64,000 bases of DNA from Acidobacteriota bacterium (lineage in GTDB: Bacteria > Acidobacteriota > Thermoanaerobaculia > Gp7-AA8). The position numbers and the translations under genes were made by a program. The number at the start of each line of letters is the position of its first letter. Position 1 is the stretch's first letter. The notes under the pieces are model-generated. The model searched no databases. It was not told the origin of the DNA and worked only from the letters and a program-made list of their open reading frames with translations. This document shows positions 9,035-20,318 of the stretch, piece by piece. The stretch covers positions 62,001-126,000 of the forward strand of contig JAJPHC010000028.1 in the NCBI GenBank assembly GCA_021325515.1. Reading direction: 5' to 3'.

Positions 9035-9630
9035 TCAGTCGTCTTCTTTCACGCGGCCATCGTCCAGCCGATAGCTCCGGCCGCATTCTTCGCATCGCGC
9101 GCGCTGCTGTTCGAATCGCAGTGCCGGCCCGCAACGGCAGACCCATCCGACCCGGCGCGCAGGGACACCGGCCATCAACGCATATTCGTCGACGTCTTTC
9201 GTCACGACCGCGCCTGCAGCGATGAAGGCCCAGGCGCCGATCGTCCCGCCGCAGACGATCGTGGCATTCGCTCCGATCGTCGCGCCGCGCTTCACCACGG
9301 TGCGTGCATACGGCTCGCGGTCCTTGCGCGGAAATGCAGACCGCGGCGTACGCACGTTCGTGAACACCATGCTCGGACCGCAGAAGACATCATCTTCCAG
9401 CGTCACCCCGTCGTAGATCGAGACGTTGTTCTGGACCCGCACGTTATTGCCAAGCACACAGCCGTTCGCCACGAAGACGTTCTGGCCGAGGGAACAACGC
9501 TCACCGATGACGGCACCGGGATGACGTGGCAGAAGTGCCAGATCTTCGTCCCGGCCCCGATCGATGCGCCATCGTCGACGAAGGATGTTTGGTGAATGAA
9601 GACAGACTCGTTTTTGTCGCTCATGTTCAA
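9035..9630 (-). pseudogene. WbpD/WlbB-like sugar N-acetyltransferase (left-handed beta helix), frameshifted
   Basis: N-terminal frame [21 protein letters not shown] and C-terminal frame [39 protein letters not shown] join after restoring one base near 9520. Confidence 0.8.
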
Positions 9631-10575
9631 TCGCTCAGCGCTGCAAGAAAAGAGTGCTCGTTCTCCCGGTTACGGACGACAGGCGCGCTTCGAATCGCAT
9701 GCACCAGCTCGATGGATGGACGTGCATCCGCGACACCCGGACCATGCCCGTCGAGAATGCTGCGATACGCCATGGTGTGCAGATCGCCGAATCCTTCGGT
9801 GAACTCCAGCTCCTCACCATCGATGGAGATGCTGCGGCGGCTGGTGCGGCCCTCATCACCGGGCAGCCGCGCAAGGTCATTCGGATCGATCGACAGGAGC
9901 CAGCGCACGTCCGCGCGCTCGAGCTCGAGAAATCCGGCCATGCGCGACGGCTCCTTCCAATGCAATTCGACTCGCGAGGCCGGCCCGAAGAGCCACAGCA
10001 ACAGATCGAACATGTGAATGCCGATGTTCGTGGCGAGTCCGCCCGAACGCTCCTCGCTGCCTTTCCATGACACGTGATACCAGGGCCCTCGCCGCGTCAT
10101 GTACGTCAGTGTCACCTGCCTGCGAGACGAGTCATCGGCCAGGCGTCCCCGCAATGCGACCAATGCAGGATGCAATCGCAACTGCAGGATTGTGTGAATG
10201 CGGCGGCCGGTCTCGGCCTGCAGCGCATCGAGCGCATCGAGATTCCAGGGATTGATGACGAGCGGCTTCTCGCAAATCGCATCCGCCCCCTATCCGCAGC
10301 GCGAGCCGGATATGCGCATCGTGGAGGTAGTTCGGCGAACAGATCGACACGTAGTGGACGCGGCCCGCCTCCGGCCCGCGGCGCAGCTTTTCCAGGTAGC
10401 GGTCGAACCGCTCGATCTCGCGAAAGAATCGGATGTTGAACGAGTAGCTGTCGAGAATGCCGACGGAATCATTAGGATCGGTGGCCGCAACGATCACGTT
10501 CTGCGTGTCGCGGATCGCTACCAGATGCCGCGGAGCAACGAATCCGCCGGCGCCGATCAATGCAAAATTCTGCAA
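9627..10575 (-). pseudogene. Gfo/Idh/MocA-family oxidoreductase (WlbA-like), frameshifted
   Basis: NFALIGAGGFVAPRHLVAI...YVSICSPNYLHDAHIRLALRIG then +1 frameshift in a G-run near 10291; downstream frame RLHPALVALRGRL...GGLATNIGIHMFDLLLWLFG. Confidence 0.8.
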
Positions 10576-10598
10576 CGCTGCAAGTCTATGTCATCGAG

Positions 10599-12299
10599 TC
10601 ACGGCTGAAACAGGCGACGCGTCTCGCACACATACAGCGTCGTCTCCATGTAGGGAACGCCGGCGCTCTCCACCGGAATGATCGAGTGAGACGCGTGCCG
10701 GAGGACCATCCGGCCCCGCTCACTGACTGCGCCCGGTCCGCGTGCGGAGACGAACACGAACTGCCCGACGCCATGCCGCAACAGCTCGCTGCCGAGCTTT
10801 CGCAATTGCGCATCGCCGTACACCATCATGAATTTCTTCTCGTAGAAGATCGACCCCATCTCCTCCGGCAGCCAGAAGACGTCGGTCACCACATACTCAG
10901 GCTCCGCCGATCGAATCGCCTGAAGAAGGCGCTGCGTCGCTTCGGCCTTCCGGTACAGAAGCGCGATTCCGACACACTGCACTGCGACCGCGATCACGAG
11001 CACGGCCATCACCAGTAAGCGAGGCAACCGGCCCGAGGCTCCCAGCGCAGTAGCCGCGCCCACCGCGAGCGGCGCGATAAACGGCATGAGCGGAAGGTAG
11101 TGTCGCGGCGCCCAGATCAGCGCAACCCACTCCGGATTCAACATCGCGCAACTACCAGCGACGTAGAGAGCCTACATGATCAGCACGAAGCGGACACCGC
11201 TTCCGCCGGCGGGCAGCAGTTCCCGGACGCCCGCCAGCAGCAGCGCCACAAACGGCAGTGCGGGAAAGAAGCCCTGCGTCCATGCGGTCCGAAAGACAGG
11301 ATCCTGAGCGGCGACGAATCGCGCGACCCAAAGCAGACCACAGATCGCCACGAGAGCCAGGAGCACGAGACGCAGTCGCCGGATGCGCTCTCCCTGCATG
11401 AAGGCAAGTCCGAGCAGCAGCACGGCCGGAGCCGCCAGCAATATGCTGATCATCACCTGCTCATCTGCGGAGAGCAGAATGACGTACGCCGACCTAACCA
11501 TCCGCTGCACCAATGCTCCGGCTCCGGACCGGCCGAGTGTTCCATACGTGGTGCCGTGTAAGCCGAGCGGATGTCCGAACAGATGCCGGTTGAGGATCCA
11601 GACCGGCGCGAGCACCACCGACTGCCCCGCCACCATCGCAATCAGCGGACGCACCGCTCGCGCTGTAGCGACGTACGCCCCGAAGATCGCGGCCGCCAGC
11701 AGATATCCCTCCTCGCGGAACACGGTCGAGATGCCGAGGAGCGCTCCCGCTGCGAGCAGGATCGCGTAACGCCGCTCCAGCTCTTCTTTGCCGAGAATGA
11801 GAACGATTGCCGCCGTCGAGAGGAGCACTGCAAGCGTGTGCTCCCAGAAGACGACGGAGTAGAAGAAGATCGGCGTACCGAGAGCGGTAAACAGGATCGC
11901 CGCAGGAATGGAGCAGGAGAGCTTCAACCGCTTCATGATGCGAGGCACGAGCAGCAGAAGAGTCACGCCCGAGACGAAGGGAATGATGCGCAATCCGCCG
12001 AATCCGAAAAGGCGGAGCAGATACGCGGAGATCCATGGAAAGTAGAACGGCGCGATCGAATAGCAGGAACCGTTCTTCCGCTGAAAACGCCCGGCGTCCG
12101 TTGGAAAGAATTCGAAGCCGCGATCGACACTCGCCGCCGGATAGGCGATCGAGACATGAGTAAATCGCGACAGCGCGATGCTCTGCGCCTGGATGCATTT
12201 GTTGCCGGCGTCGGTGATCCAGAAAACGCCGGCCGGTGTCGTGAGGATCACCGCTGCGAAGAGGAGAGCAGCCAGCGCGATCGAGATCCGCTTGCTCAT
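10599..12299 (-). pseudogene. Multi-TM glycosyltransferase-like (GT39/PMT-like) membrane protein interrupted by in-frame TAG
   Basis: ORFs 11172-12299 and 10599-11144 are in the same frame; LIM-TAG-ALYVAGSCAMLNPEWVALIWAPRHYLPL reads through. Confidence 0.75.
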
Positions 12300-12929
12300 C
12301 GCCGGGCGGCGGCTTCGAGCATCCAGTCGCGTGTGAACGCCAGCCCCTCGTCCATCGTGTAGCGCGGCACCCAATGCAGCATCCGGCGGATCTTGTCGAT
12401 GTTGACGACGCGGCGGCGAATGTTGTCGATGTCGCGCCGGTCGACGTGCTCGACCGGCACCTCGCGGCCGAACACCGTCATCAGCTTCCGCGTGAGCGTA
12501 TTCACATCCGTTTCGAAGCCGGTGCCGATGTTGAATACTTCGCCCACGCTGCGCGGTGAGATTGCCGCCAGCAGCGTCGCCTCCACGGAGTCATCGATGT
12601 AGGTGAAGTCACGCGTCTGCAACCCGTCTCCATGGATGACGATGGGTTGCCCGTCGACGATGGCCTGACAGAAACGCGCAATGACGCCGCAATACGGGTT
12701 CACCGGATCCTGCCCCGGGCCATAGACGTTCGAATAGCGCACGATGGAAACGGGGACTCCGTACGACTCGTGAAACGCCTGGCAGTAACTCTCCCCTGCA
12801 TAAACTGTGACCGCGGCACGAAGCTCGGCGAGGCGCCGCACCATCCTCGAGCCGAACGAAACCGGCACCTCCGGTGACGAGAACGTTGCGCCCGCCAAGC
12901 TGTTCCAATCCGATCTGCTTGCGCTTCAA
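12296..12929 (-). pseudogene. NAD-dependent epimerase/dehydratase remnant (frameshift and internal deletion)
   Basis: GGRNVLVTGGAGFV, then frameshift to GSRMVRRLAELRAAVTV fused directly to YAGESYCQAFHESYGVPVSIVRYSNVYGPGQDP; central ~100 residues missing. Confidence 0.8.
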
Positions 12930-12942
12930 ACGTAAACGTCCG

Positions 12943-13645
12943 TCATTGCTTCATCCCGAGGGCGAGATAGACGAGCGGTCGGAAGATCAACCACCAGTCG
13001 CGGACCGGCCGCATCTTCGTCGTCCCCTGATCGTGATATCGGATCGTGATCGGCACCTCGCAGATTCGCTTGCCCGTCTTCACCGCCTTGTACAGGAGAT
13101 AGGGCTCGAGCTCATAGCGGTCGAGCCATTCCTGCTCGATGCGGATCTGCGGATCGTCGATCATCGAAAGCCGGAAGGCGCGAAATCCGTTCGTCGCGTC
13201 CGTGCATGGGAAGCCCGTCACCAGGCGGAACACGAGCGCGTATGCGAACGTAGTGACGCGCCGAAACGCGTTGATGCCCACAGCGCGTCCTCCCGGCAGC
13301 CGCCGCGAGCCCTGGACGAAATCGAAGCGTCCCTCGTGAATCGGCTCGAGAACGCGAGGGAGCTCCGATGGCTCATGTTGATCGTCGCCCGAGAGGATGA
13401 CGACCGCGTCACAACCCGCATCGCGTACGAAGAGAATGCCGCTGCGAATCGCCGCTCCCACTCCTCGATTCACTTCGTGGCGGATCACGGTGGCACCGAG
13501 TCCTTCCGCCACCTCCTTCGTTCGATCGGATGAATGATCGTCGACGACGACCACGAGATCTACGGCGCCTGGCGGAATCTTGTTCAGGACAAGACCGATC
13601 TTCGCTTCTTCGTTGTAAGGCGGGAATTACCGCCGCGACTCGCAT
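12943..13645 (-). pseudogene. Family 2 glycosyltransferase (dolichyl-P-mannose synthase-like), frameshifted at N-terminus
   Basis: MRVAAVIPA(YNEEAKI restored) then VVVDDHSSDRTKEVAEGLGATVIRHEVNRGVGAAIRSGI; one extra T near 13623. Confidence 0.8.
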
Positions 13646-13690
13646 TGCGTCGGCGGGATTGTACCCGAGGTGCTCCAGGCCTCAGGACGC

Positions 13691-13735
13691 TCACACCGCG
13701 GTGGCCGTCACGACATATCGCTGATGCGTTCCCGG
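13691..13735 (-). pseudogene. C-terminal remnant of a second sortase gene
   Basis: Minus-strand PGTHQRYVVTATAV-stop matches sortase C-terminus PGTHQRYVVMATARAGAETK; 35-nt near-identical repeat at 13701-13735 and 16008-16042. Confidence 0.65.
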
Positions 13736-13762
13736 GTGTCCAATGGGATGAGAGAGCATTGC

Positions 13763-15800
13763 TCAGTGCAGATACCCGAGAGCTCGCAGCCGTTGAGTGG
13801 CCTCGCGATCGAGGGGACGAACCGGCGACGCTTGCGGCCGCATCCGAGCAAGCATGCTGATGCTTTCCAGAAGTCTGGCGCTGACTGACTCGTCGAGACG
13901 AGGTATCGTAATGGACTCATCGGGGCTGGCCACGAGGTCAACATACCGGACAGCCCCTCCCTCGCCGGCGATGAGCTTCCACCGCTCGCTGATCGCGGCC
14001 GTGAGTCTGGTACCACCATTCCCGTTGACGTGCGCGGCTTTGAATCCTTCGCTCAGAACGACGCGCCGCGGCGGTTGGCTCGCAAACCACGAGATCCCAT
14101 CATGTCGGTGCGGAGACCGGCACGACGCCGCGTCGAGAATCGTCGGAAAGACATCGTTCAGACTGACGACTTCCGGACGCCTGCCCGCATTCGTTTGATG
14201 CGGAAACTTGACGATCAGAGGCACATGGATCAGCTCCTGATAGACGGTATTGCCGTGAAGGAAGAAACCCTTATCGCCAAACCCTTCCCCATGATCCGAG
14301 GTAATGATGATCAGAGTGTTGTCGTAGAGGTTGAGAGAACGTAGTGTCGCGAGGAGCCGCCCTACTGCCGAATCGACATAGGCGATCGCACCATCGTACC
14401 GCGCTGCGAGGTGCTCGCGCTGGGAGCTCGGCACATGCCAATGCTCGTGGTTGTTGTCGGCCGAGAGTTGTTCGACGATCGCGCGCGTATCGAGGTCGTT
14501 ACCCTCGCCGTCGAACATTCGCGAAAACGATCGCGGCGATTCGTACGGCGCATGCGCATCCAGAAAATTCACGAAGAGAAAGAACGGCGCACTGCGTGCC
14601 GCCACCGCTCGGAGCAGGGCATCCGTCTCCCCTTCGATACTGCCGGCGGGACGGTAACCAGGCTCGGCCGACACCCACGGCCAGCACGCCGCGTTTCGTG
14701 GCAGGTAGGGCGGATCACTGCAGACGCGCGCATCGTGATACTGAAATCCTCGGGAGAGCCCAAAGGCCTTCCCCAGAAATGCACTATTGGCCACAACGGC
14801 AAGCGTCGTGTAGCCAGCCCGCGAAAGCGACTCTGCCAGCGTCGTTTCCGATGGCGAAAGTACGCGGCCCTCAACCTCGAGATTGTTCCCGTGCGCGGAA
14901 CCGTAGAGTCCCGTGAACATGGAGGTATGCGACGGCAGCGTGTAGTTAGACGGTGCGATCGCGTTCAGAAAAAGTGTCGAGCGCTCTGCGAGGCGAGAGA
15001 GATTCGGTGCCGTATCGCGCCGGTAACCGTACGACGGCAGATGATCGGCTCTGACGGTATCCAGCGTGATGAGGATGACGTTCGGCCGCCCCGAACCCGC
15101 ATCGCGATCCGGCGGGAGGTGCATCCAGGTTCGATTCAACGCCCAGGCCGGCATCGCCACCACGAGTGCCAGAAGAATTTCGGGTCGCCTCCCCCATCTG
15201 CTGGCTCGCCATCCGGGCCACATGAACCCAGCCAGCAATACGAGCAGCGCTGCCGCGACTGCCGCGAGCAGCCTGAGTCCGATCGCCTGACCCGAGAGCC
15301 ACTCCCGACCGACGAACACCGGCGCGAGAAGGAGAAGAGAAACGAGGTATGTCAGCGTCGCCGCGTTCTATGTCGGCTACCCAGGGATCGAGCAGCCAGC
15401 CGAGCCGGCTCATCCACGCCGGGGAGACGGTCGCTGCTGCGGCAAGACAGCTGATTCCCGCAGTGAGTGCCACCGCCCCCAGTGCGAAAAAACCCAGTTG
15501 ACGCCATGCTGCAACCAGAAAGAGGAGAGCGACAACGACACCGGGCAGCGCCATTTCAAGCCGATCTCGAGCCGGCGCACTCACTCCCGACATCGAGGCT
15601 CCGCGTCCGGCAACGCCGCAGAGAAAGCCCACAAGAAGCGGATCGGCGATGAACGGCAGAAAAAGAACCGCGGGGCTGACCGACACGAACAGATATTGCG
15701 GCGCGAAGGGGCTGAGGATCGACGCAAAGAGGCACTCGATCGAGGCAAACGCCAGGCCGGCAAATGCGCCCGCGCGGACGGAGCTCCAGACGCTTCTCAA
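13763..15800 (-). pseudogene. Membrane sulfatase (alkaline-phosphatase superfamily) with frameshift after TM region
   Basis: N-terminal TM frame to about 15360, then frame with RPNVILITLDTVRADHLPSYGY...SNYTLPSHTSMFTG...IITSDHGEGFGDKG. Confidence 0.75.
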
Positions 15801-15979
15801 GGCTTCGATCCTACGCGACTTCGCTCATCCCGCAACATGTTTGTGCATGCGTCAGCGCTGCGCTTTCACAATCTTCTTCCATGATCGACCGTCCATTCCA
15901 GCCGCGTTGAGCAATGCCTCATCTGATGTTCCGGGCATGGGCGGTCATTGCGATGACACGAAGGACGTGCAAGCGTACC

Positions 15980-16561
15980 TCACTTTGTCTCCGCACCCGC
16001 GCGCGCAGTGGCCATCACGACATATCGCTGATGCGTTCCCGGCCGGACGGCATCGAATGGATAGCACGTAATCAATGTCAGCTCCTGCTGGGTCGTGGGT
16101 GCGAGGAGGAACGTATCGCGGTCGGTCGCGATGCGCCTGGCGGTCACGCGATAGCGGATCACGCGGCCCGCGGGTGTCTGCAGCGTGATCACATCGCCAA
16201 TGCGGACGTCGCGCAGCATCGAGAACTGCGTGTCGCGATGTGCGGAGATCACGCAGTTCCCCTTCTGGCCCGGCAGCGCGGTGCCGTCGACATGGCCCGG
16301 GCCCCAGGCGAGCGTCCGGCCGCTCGCGCCGGCGAGCACGATGTAGCCGTAGCCCAGGCGGGGGAACTCGAGCTTCGCCAGCGGCACCGTATCCGCCCAG
16401 CGCCACGGCTTCACCTCGCGCTCGCCGCGCAGCGTGCGGTCCCACGCACGCTGCAGCAGCGCCTGTCCAACCACTCCCTTCGCGTAGATGCGCACCGCGT
16501 CGCCGAAGAAGATCACACCCATGAGCGCGAGGATGCAACTGATGGTTAGACGCCGGCTCAT
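15980..16561 (-). CDS. Sortase (marine-proteobacterial-type)
   Basis: GNCVISAHRDTQFSMLRDVRIGDVITL...LLAPTTQQELTLITCYPFDAVRPGTHQRYVV (His, TLxTC, Arg). Confidence 0.9.
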   Translation of the reverse strand: MSRRLTISCILALMGVIFFGDAVRIYAKGVVGQALLQRAWDRTLRGEREVKPWRWADTVPLAKLEFPRLGYGYIVLAGASGRTLAWGPGHVDGTALPGQKGNCVISAHRDTQFSMLRDVRIGDVITLQTPAGRVIRYRVTARRIATDRDTFLLAPTTQQELTLITCYPFDAVRPGTHQRYVVMATARAGAETK

Positions 16562-18501
16562 GACTTCCCCGCCAGCACCGCCGCAGCGGCGATGAAGATC
16601 ACCCCCAGCAGCAGGAAGAGCGGCGCAGGAGTCGCCGTGGACGGCAGCGAGCCGTCCTCACCCTCCGCCCCCTCGGGCAGATTCACCGGCAGGCGCTGCG
16701 TCCGGCACGGCTCCGCCGGAACGCCGGACGGCGTCACGTCGACCGCCACGAGGCTCGTGTACTGCGACACGAGATGATGCGCCAGCGCCAGCTCGATCAC
16801 CTGCTGCTTCACATCGCTGTTCTCCGCCGCGATCATCGACTCCGTCAGCGACTCGATCTTCTGGCGCGCCCACAGCTTGTCGATTCCCGAATCGGCGCTG
16901 CCCGCTCCGAGGGTCTGCACGTCGTTCCACCGCTGCGTTCCGGCGCTCCCGGTCACCACCGCACGGCCGCCCTGCCGCGACAGCCGCGCCACCATGATCA
17001 CCGGCTCGCCGGCATACAGATCGGGCACGCGCGCCGGCCACACCTCGGCCGGCGCGTCGTCGATCCGCACACTGACGTTCGTCAGCACCGGGCTCTCCAG
17101 CTTCGTGAAGAGCGACGTCATCTTCTCTTCGACCTCATTCACACCGCCGACGTACGTGAACGTGCCGCGGCCGAAACGCGCGGCGCTGCTCATGAAGTGC
17201 GAGTTCGGCGCAGAGCCGATGCCGACGGTGAACAGCCGGCTGCGGCCGAGCTTCGCCGAGATCAGCGCGAACAGCTCGTCTTCATTGCTCACCTGCCCGT
17301 CGGTCATGAACACGACCTGGCGGACCATCGTCATGTCATCGGGATGCTCATCGCGCAACGCGGCCTCGAGTGCGGGGCGCATCTCCGTACCGCCATCAGC
17401 CTGCAACGCGTCCACCCACGCGGTGGCCTGCTGGATCGCATCGACCGTAGCCGTCTTCGGCTCATCGAACAGCGTGCGCATCACGGAATTGAACTCGATC
17501 ACGTTGAAGCGATCGCCTGACGCGAGCCGCGACAGCGCGAACTTCAACGCGCTTTTCGCTTCGCTGATCGACGTGCCGGACATCGAGCCCGACGTGTCGA
17601 TGATGAAGATCGACTCGCGCGGCAGGCGCACCTGATTCGTTGCCGCGGGCGGCATCAGCATAATGAGCGCATAGCGATCGCGGCCATCCGTCTGCACGAA
17701 CGACGCTGCCTTCGGCTCGCTGCCGAGGATCGGTTTCCAGACGAGCTCGAAGTCGTGATCGGCGGAGACGGCCCCGCCAGAGAGCGAGACCTCATACCGC
17801 GAGCCGGAGAGCGCGCGCTTCTCGATCGCGTGATACGTGCTCGTGATCTCGCTCAGCGAGAAGCCTGCGTCGACATCCGCAACGAGCGTGACTCGATTGC
17901 GGCGGCCGGAATCGACGGGCGGCGTGACGCGCTGCTGGTCCGGCGGTGCGCCCGGCACATAGCGCGGCCCGATCGTCAGCGGGAAGCGCGTGCGGAACAA
18001 GCCGTCCCTGTATTCGACGGTCTGCTGGTAGTTGATCGTGACCACGACCTCCTCGTCCGCCGCGATGTTCGCGATCGACACCGTGAAGAGATTCGGGCGC
18101 TCCTGCGTCATCAGCGACGCGTGCTTCCCTTCGCTCTTCGCCTGCTCGTATACCTTCTCGGCCTCTTCGCGGACCTTGATCTCCCCTTCGACGACGCGCT
18201 GGCCGACGGTCATCCGCATGCGATCGACCGCTGCATTCTCCGGCAGCGGAAACGCGTAGAGAGCTTCGACGCACACCGGCGCGGCGTTGTGGAAGTGCTG
18301 CGTGACTTCGCCGCGAAGGATCATCCCCTCGACGTTCAGCTTCACATCCGTGTTGACCGGCTCCGCTTCGGCGTAGACGCCGGGTTGCGTGGTCTTCACG
18401 AGCAGCATGCCGCTGCGGACATCATCGAGCTTGTACAGCGACTGGCCGTTCGCGGCCGCGGCGATCAGAAATGCGATGAAGAGGAACAGATCTCTGCGCA
18501 C
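16558..18501 (-). CDS. VIT + vWA domain sortase target protein
   Basis: VIT region, SIFIIDTSGSMSGTSISEAKSAL vWA, C-terminal LPSTATP + hydrophobic helix + Lys; overlaps sortase start. Confidence 0.88.
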   Translation of the reverse strand: MRRDLFLFIAFLIAAAANGQSLYKLDDVRSGMLLVKTTQPGVYAEAEPVNTDVKLNVEGMILRGEVTQHFHNAAPVCVEALYAFPLPENAAVDRMRMTVGQRVVEGEIKVREEAEKVYEQAKSEGKHASLMTQERPNLFTVSIANIAADEEVVVTINYQQTVEYRDGLFRTRFPLTIGPRYVPGAPPDQQRVTPPVDSGRRNRVTLVADVDAGFSLSEITSTYHAIEKRALSGSRYEVSLSGGAVSADHDFELVWKPILGSEPKAASFVQTDGRDRYALIMLMPPAATNQVRLPRESIFIIDTSGSMSGTSISEAKSALKFALSRLASGDRFNVIEFNSVMRTLFDEPKTATVDAIQQATAWVDALQADGGTEMRPALEAALRDEHPDDMTMVRQVVFMTDGQVSNEDELFALISAKLGRSRLFTVGIGSAPNSHFMSSAARFGRGTFTYVGGVNEVEEKMTSLFTKLESPVLTNVSVRIDDAPAEVWPARVPDLYAGEPVIMVARLSRQGGRAVVTGSAGTQRWNDVQTLGAGSADSGIDKLWARQKIESLTESMIAAENSDVKQQVIELALAHHLVSQYTSLVAVDVTPSGVPAEPCRTQRLPVNLPEGAEGEDGSLPSTATPAPLFLLLGVIFIAAAAVLAGKS

Positions 18502-18609
18502 GATTTCTCCTTCTCAAACGACACCATCAGTAGGCGTTCGGAAGGCGGAGGCGCGGAGGCCGAGTTGGATCGGCAGCAAGGAATGATTGTGGCGAAAAGG
18601 TGGCCGCGC

Positions 18610-19467
18610 TCAGATCGCGCTGCGATCGCGACGGAGGCGCACCGCCGCCATCACGCAGAGCGAGAAGATCACCAGGCCGCCGAGGAGGCCGGGGCTGAGG
18701 AGGAAGCGGATCGGCGTCACGTGCGTGTGCGGATCCATCGGGAACGTGCCGTGCGCCACGACCGCGTCCATCCCGTTTCCACCGAGGCGGTCGAGCAGGA
18801 GGTGCGCGAAGAAGGTCGTTCCGAATGCGAGCCGTTCCATCGACGCGATCGCCACCGGCGGCACAAATGCCCAGACGAACGTCGCGCGCCGCGCCCACGC
18901 AGAAACGAGCAGCAGCCAGCCGTAGATCGGCGCGAGATAGAGCGAGTGAACCGTCAGCAGGTGATACAACAGCAGGAGCGACCGCGGACCGATCGCGACG
19001 CCCTGCCAGAGCAGCGCGACATTCGCAGGATGCGGCGAGAGCACCAGAGTGCTCATCACCAGCATCACGATCCAGGCAGCGAGCGTGACGATCCAGGTGA
19101 CGAGCGGCAGAAACAGAATGGGGATGCTGGCCTTCGCCAGCACTGCGGTGAGATCCGGCACCGGCAGCGACTTCCAGAACAGCATGCTGCGATCGCGGCG
19201 CTCGCCATAAAGCGCATCGAGACAGTAGAAGGCGCCGACGAGCATGAGCACGCCCATCAGCAGCCCTCCGAGGATGTCGTAGGGAAAGGCGATGGCGGCG
19301 CGCTGATGAAGCGGATCGAGTGCGGCGGCCTCCCTGATCGTCCGCGGCAGCCGCGAGAGCGGCACGACGAACGCGAGGAGAAAGACGCAGCAGGCCCCGA
19401 TCGGCGCGAGATAGAGCGAGCGGTTTTCCCACAGCTCGCGGCGTATCTGCCACCAGGCGTTGTTCAT
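18610..19467 (-). CDS. ABC-2 type transporter permease
   Basis: Multi-TM protein overlapping the ATPase gene. Confidence 0.75.
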   Translation of the reverse strand: MNNAWWQIRRELWENRSLYLAPIGACCVFLLAFVVPLSRLPRTIREAAALDPLHQRAAIAFPYDILGGLLMGVLMLVGAFYCLDALYGERRDRSMLFWKSLPVPDLTAVLAKASIPILFLPLVTWIVTLAAWIVMLVMSTLVLSPHPANVALLWQGVAIGPRSLLLLYHLLTVHSLYLAPIYGWLLLVSAWARRATFVWAFVPPVAIASMERLAFGTTFFAHLLLDRLGGNGMDAVVAHGTFPMDPHTHVTPIRFLLSPGLLGGLVIFSLCVMAAVRLRRDRSAI

Positions 19468-20318
19468 CGCGGCCCTCCGAGTACGGCGACGAACAGATCG
19501 GCGATCGACGGCGTGCGCACCTCGCCGAGCGCTGCAAGTTGCTGGCGGCTGGCGCCTTCGAACAGAAATGCAGTGCGTCCGAGAAGCTGGCGCTCCTGCA
19601 TCGGCTTCAACGCCCGCGCCGCCTCCGCATTCTCCGGTTTCACCATCACCTCGGCATAGCGCGATTCAAGCTCGTCCATGCTGCACTCGAAGACCCTGCG
19701 CCCGCGGTCGATGAAGACGACATCGGTCAGCACGTGCTCGATCTCTTCGACCTGATGCGTGCTGACGAGGATCGTGCGGCTGTGATCGAAATAGTCGTTG
19801 AGCAGCGAATCGTAGAACTGCTTGCGGAAGAGAATGTCGAGGCCGAGAGTCGGCTCGTCCAGCACGAGCAGGCGGGCATCGATGGCCATCACGATCGCGA
19901 GATGGAGCTGCGTCACCATCCCCTTCGACAACTCGCGGACGCGGCTCGTCCGCTTGATCGTCGTCTTCGCGAGGAAGCTCTCCGACTTCGCGCGATCGAA
20001 TCTCGGATGCACGCCGGCGACGTAGTCGAGCAACTGCGAAACGCGGATCCAGCGCGGCAGAATCGCGACGTCCGCGATGAAGCAGACTTCCTGCATCAGG
20101 CGCTCGCGCTCCGACCATGGATCGCGATCGAGGACGCGCACATCGCCTTCGCAGCGAAGCAGTCCGAGAATCGCATTCAGGGCCGTCGTCTTGCCGGCAC
20201 CATTGGGACCGATCAATCCGACGATGCGTCCTTCATCGACACGAAGGTCGAACCCATCGAGTGCGACGGTGGAACCGAAGGTCTTGCGCAGCGCTTTCGC
20301 TTCGACGGTCGCCGTCAC
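19464..20318 (-). CDS. ABC transporter ATP-binding protein
   Basis: GLIGPNGAGKTTALNAILGLL Walker A, RELSKGMVTQLHLAIVMAIDARLLVLDEPTLGLD. Confidence 0.95.
   Translation of the reverse strand: MTATVEAKALRKTFGSTVALDGFDLRVDEGRIVGLIGPNGAGKTTALNAILGLLRCEGDVRVLDRDPWSERERLMQEVCFIADVAILPRWIRVSQLLDYVAGVHPRFDRAKSESFLAKTTIKRTSRVRELSKGMVTQLHLAIVMAIDARLLVLDEPTLGLDILFRKQFYDSLLNDYFDHSRTILVSTHQVEEIEHVLTDVVFIDRGRRVFECSMDELESRYAEVMVKPENAEAARALKPMQERQLLGRTAFLFEGASRQQLAALGEVRTPSIADLFVAVLGGPR

Noticed and set aside
9035-15800. Programmed frameshifting as explanation for split ORFs
   Set aside because: Lesions differ in type and lack consistent slippery motifs; the epimerase also has a large deletion.
17755-19659. 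634-aa + strand ORF
   Set aside because: Antisense to the vWA target and ABC permease genes; composition (RRHHAEREDH...) is a shadow frame.
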